From: Citrobacter sp. On2M | GTDB taxonomy: Bacteria > Pseudomonadota > Gammaproteobacteria > Enterobacterales > Enterobacteriaceae | Assembly (NCBI RefSeq): GCF_018035235.1 | Contig: NZ_WPCV01000001.1 | Location: 62,001-126,000 of the forward strand | Direction of reading: 5' to 3' | DNA: 64,000 bases | In this document: piece by piece, positions 61,905 to 64,000 of the stretch | How the letters are laid out: every line of letters begins with the position of its first letter | How positions within the stretch are numbered: position 1 is the stretch's first letter | Translations under genes and position numbers: made by a program | The notes under the pieces: generated by a model | What the model was told of the DNA's origin: nothing | The model's input: the letters and a program-made list of their open reading frames with translations, nothing else | Database searches by the model: none

Positions 61905-62363
61905 TTACTTGCGCCCGGAATGGCCGAAGCCACCTTCGCCACGATCGGTGGCTTCAAACTCTTCCACCAGATTAAATTCAGCCTGCACGACCGGTACAAA
62001 TACCATCTGCGCGATGCGTTCGCCCGGCTCAATAGTGAAGCTGTCCTGACCACGGTTCCAGATGGACACCATCAGTTGGCCCTGGTAGTCGGAATCAATC
62101 AAACCAACCAGATTGCCCAGCACGATACCGTGCTTATGGCCCAATCCGGAGCGCGGGAGCATCACCGCTGCCAGAGAAGGATCGGCAATGTGGATAGCTA
62201 ACCCGGTTGGCACCAGCGTTGTTGCGCCCGGTGCCAGTTCTACGGCGTCATCAAGACAAGCACGCAGGTCAAGTCCGGCAGAACCAGAAGTGGCGTACGT
62301 CGGGAGCGGAAATTGTTGCCCTACGCGCGGGTCCAGAATCTTAACGTCGATTTTTTTCATCAT
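61905..62363 (-). CDS. dut: dUTP diphosphatase
   Basis: A 152-residue trimeric dUTPase with the five family motifs: [44 protein letters not shown] and the C-terminal P-loop-like [11 protein letters not shown]. It hydrolyses dUTP to dUMP. Start at ATG 62363 (or 62360, tandem ATGs). It overlaps the end of coaBC by 23 bp, as in relatives. Confidence 0.97.
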   Translation of the reverse strand: MMKKIDVKILDPRVGQQFPLPTYATSGSAGLDLRACLDDAVELAPGATTLVPTGLAIHIADPSLAAVMLPRSGLGHKHGIVLGNLVGLIDSDYQGQLMVSIWNRGQDSFTIEPGERIAQMVFVPVVQAEFNLVEEFEATDRGEGGFGHSGRK

Positions 62364-63564
62364 AACGGGTCACGATCTCGTCGAGTAATAATTGGCCCAG
62401 GAGTTCTTTGCGCTCAAGCGGTAAGACTTTATCTCCATCCTGCCAAAAAAGGTGTAATGCGTTGCTGTCACTGTTAAATCCTTGAGTAGACAGCGAAACG
62501 TCGTTCGCACAGATCACATCAAGGTTCTTGCGGATGCGTTTTTGCCGGGCATATTCTTCCACATTATTTGTTTCGGCGGCAAACCCAACGACAAAAGGTC
62601 GGTTAGCATCCAGTGCGGCAACACCGGCGATGATGTCCGGATTTTTGACCATTTTTACTGTTAATTCATCACCCTGCGTCGCCTGCTTTTTGATTTTTTC
62701 GTGGGCGACAGTTTCAGCGCGGTAATCAGCGACTGCGGCGCAGCCGATAAAAATATGCTGTTGTTGTACCGCAGATTGCACGGCGGCTTCCATTTCCAGC
62801 GCGGTCATTACATCAACGCGCTGGACAAATTGCGGTGTGGTTAACGAAACCGGACCTGATACCAGCGTGACGTTTGCCCCGCGTTTTGCTGCAGCGGCTG
62901 CGATAGCAAATCCCATCTTCCCGGAACTGTGGTTGGAAATATACCTTACGGGATCAAGCGGTTCACGCGTCGGACCCGCTGTAATCATGATGTTGAGATG
63001 TTGCAGATCTTTGACAGGTGAAAAATGTTCTGCCGCCATATCCACAATCGTTAATGGATCCAGCATACGTCCAGGACCGACATCGCCACATGCCTGGCTA
63101 CCGCTGTCAGGGCCCCAAATGAGCAAACCGCGTGAGGCAAGAACGCCCAGATTGTGCTGGGTAGCGGCAGCGCGGTACATCTGCTGGTTCATGGCCGGCA
63201 GCACGGCAACAGGCGCTGGAGTTGCCAGACAAATCGTAGACACCAGATCGTTGGCCATACCGGCGGCAACGCGGGCAATCAGGTCTGCCGTCGCAGGGGC
63301 CAGGATAACCAAATCGGCCCATTTCCCCAGCTCAATGTGGCCCATCGCAGCTTCGGCTGCGGGGTCAAGCAGGCTGTCGGAAACGGGATAACCCGAAACT
63401 GCCTGTAAGCTCAGAGGAGCAATAAACGCTTTTGCCGCTTCGGTCATCGCCACGCGGACGTCAGCGCCGCGTTCCCGTAAACGACGCACCAGCTCAGGGG
63501 TTTTGTACGCAGCAATACCGCCACTGACGGCAAGTACGATTTTTTTACCGGCCAGGCTCATCAT
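62341..63564 (-). CDS. coaBC: CoaBC, phosphopantothenoylcysteine synthetase/decarboxylase
   Basis: A 407-residue bifunctional enzyme of coenzyme A synthesis. The N-terminal flavoprotein decarboxylase domain ([20 protein letters not shown] and the substrate clamp around LPAMNQQMY) is joined to the C-terminal CTP-dependent synthetase ([20 protein letters not shown] and [11 protein letters not shown]). Tandem ATG starts occur at 63564 and 63561. In operon with dut; divergent from radC. Confidence 0.97.
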   Translation of the reverse strand: MMSLAGKKIVLAVSGGIAAYKTPELVRRLRERGADVRVAMTEAAKAFIAPLSLQAVSGYPVSDSLLDPAAEAAMGHIELGKWADLVILAPATADLIARVAAGMANDLVSTICLATPAPVAVLPAMNQQMYRAAATQHNLGVLASRGLLIWGPDSGSQACGDVGPGRMLDPLTIVDMAAEHFSPVKDLQHLNIMITAGPTREPLDPVRYISNHSSGKMGFAIAAAAAKRGANVTLVSGPVSLTTPQFVQRVDVMTALEMEAAVQSAVQQQHIFIGCAAVADYRAETVAHEKIKKQATQGDELTVKMVKNPDIIAGVAALDANRPFVVGFAAETNNVEEYARQKRIRKNLDVICANDVSLSTQGFNSDSNALHLFWQDGDKVLPLERKELLGQLLLDEIVTRYDEKNRR

Positions 63565-63733
63565 GATCTTTCCTGTTGGGTTTCACCAGAAGGCGGATAT
63601 TTTATCACAATCCGCAATGTGTCGTGCTTTTGCCCGCGATCCAGTTTGCGAGGCGCTACGAAGAAGTGATAACAGCGCGTCGATTCTCCGCTGGCGTTAT
63701 GCCACTATGCGGATGCGAAATGAGGGGAAAAGC

Positions 63734-64000
63734 ATGGAAAATACAGGACGTATAATGCCTCGGGAAAAGCTGTTGGCGCAGGGCGCTAGCTCGCTGAGCG
63801 ACGTTGAGCTACTGGCTCTTTTTTTACGCACCGGGATGCTGGGTAAAGATGTGCTTACGCTGGCGAAAGAGATGCTTCAGCATTTTGATTCGCTGTATGG
63901 CCTGTTGTCTGCTGATTACATGGATTTCAGCTATGTTCAGGGCATCGGTATCGCGAAGTATGCGCAGCTGAAGGGAATAGCGGAGCTGGCAAGGCGTTAC
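63734..64000 (+). CDS. radC: RadC, partial (cut by window end)
   Basis: The first 89 codons of a JAB/MPN-family protein. The N-terminal region RIMPREKLL and [14 protein letters not shown] is followed by a helix-hairpin-helix segment ([20 protein letters not shown]), matching E. coli RadC; the catalytic metal-binding domain lies outside the window. ATG 63734 has GAGGGGAAA upstream. The molecular role of RadC is not settled; it is no longer thought to be a dedicated repair protein. Confidence 0.93.
   Translation, partial: MENTGRIMPREKLLAQGASSLSDVELLALFLRTGMLGKDVLTLAKEMLQHFDSLYGLLSADYMDFSYVQGIGIAKYAQLKGIAELARRY

Overview
The window is enterobacterial chromosome. The right half carries the conserved backbone yicJ-yicI ... 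yicH-xanP-gltS-recG-trmH-spoT-rpoZ-gmk-ligB-yicG-yicC-rph-pyrE-slmA-dut-coaBC-radC in E. coli/Salmonella/Citrobacter order, with proteins nearly identical to the E. coli ones as I remember them. The left half is an accessory region abutting the 3' end of the selenocysteine tRNA gene selC. A Citrobacter or a close Salmonella relative fits best. The presence of Vi genes favours Citrobacter or Salmonella, but the species cannot be fixed from the sequence alone.

Layout. 1-2.4 kb: an antibiotic-biosynthesis-monooxygenase-like protein and an NADPH oxidoreductase, divergent from a LysR regulator. 2.7-9.5 kb: a four-gene chaperone-usher fimbrial operon flanked by an AraC-type and a CsgD-like LuxR-type regulator. 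9.6-11.1 kb: a PipD-like C69 dipeptidase. 11.4-16.7 kb: a module like Salmonella SPI-3 (FidL-like and MarT-like proteins, another LuxR-type regulator, a MisL-like autotransporter). 16.8-17.6 kb: decayed DNA, including a broken pgaA/hmsH-like gene. 17.8-31.1 kb: a complete Vi capsule (viaB) locus, tviABCDE-vexABCDE, read leftwards. 31.1-32.5 kb: an AT-rich gene-free leader. 32.52-32.62 kb: selC.

Right of selC: the alpha-xyloside genes yicJ and yicI; an extra catabolic operon (PRD regulator, fructose-family PTS IIA/IIB/IIC, two class II aldolases, a ROK kinase and a D-lyxose isomerase) between yicI and yicH; then housekeeping genes. A second small insertion lies between yicG and yicC, where E. 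coli K-12 has dinD. It holds two genes I cannot assign.

How it works together: TviB and TviC make the UDP-GalNAcA precursor, TviE polymerises it, TviD probably O-acetylates it, VexE adds the acylated terminus, and VexB/C/D/A export the chain. TviA is the local activator, which in Typhi works with RcsB. Several LuxR-type surface regulators, fimbriae and an autotransporter sit in the same selC-anchored region, so this looks like a surface-remodelling island. The most striking point is the full Vi locus beside selC and SPI-3-like genes, with no SPI-7 backbone gene, integrase or IS element visible in this window.
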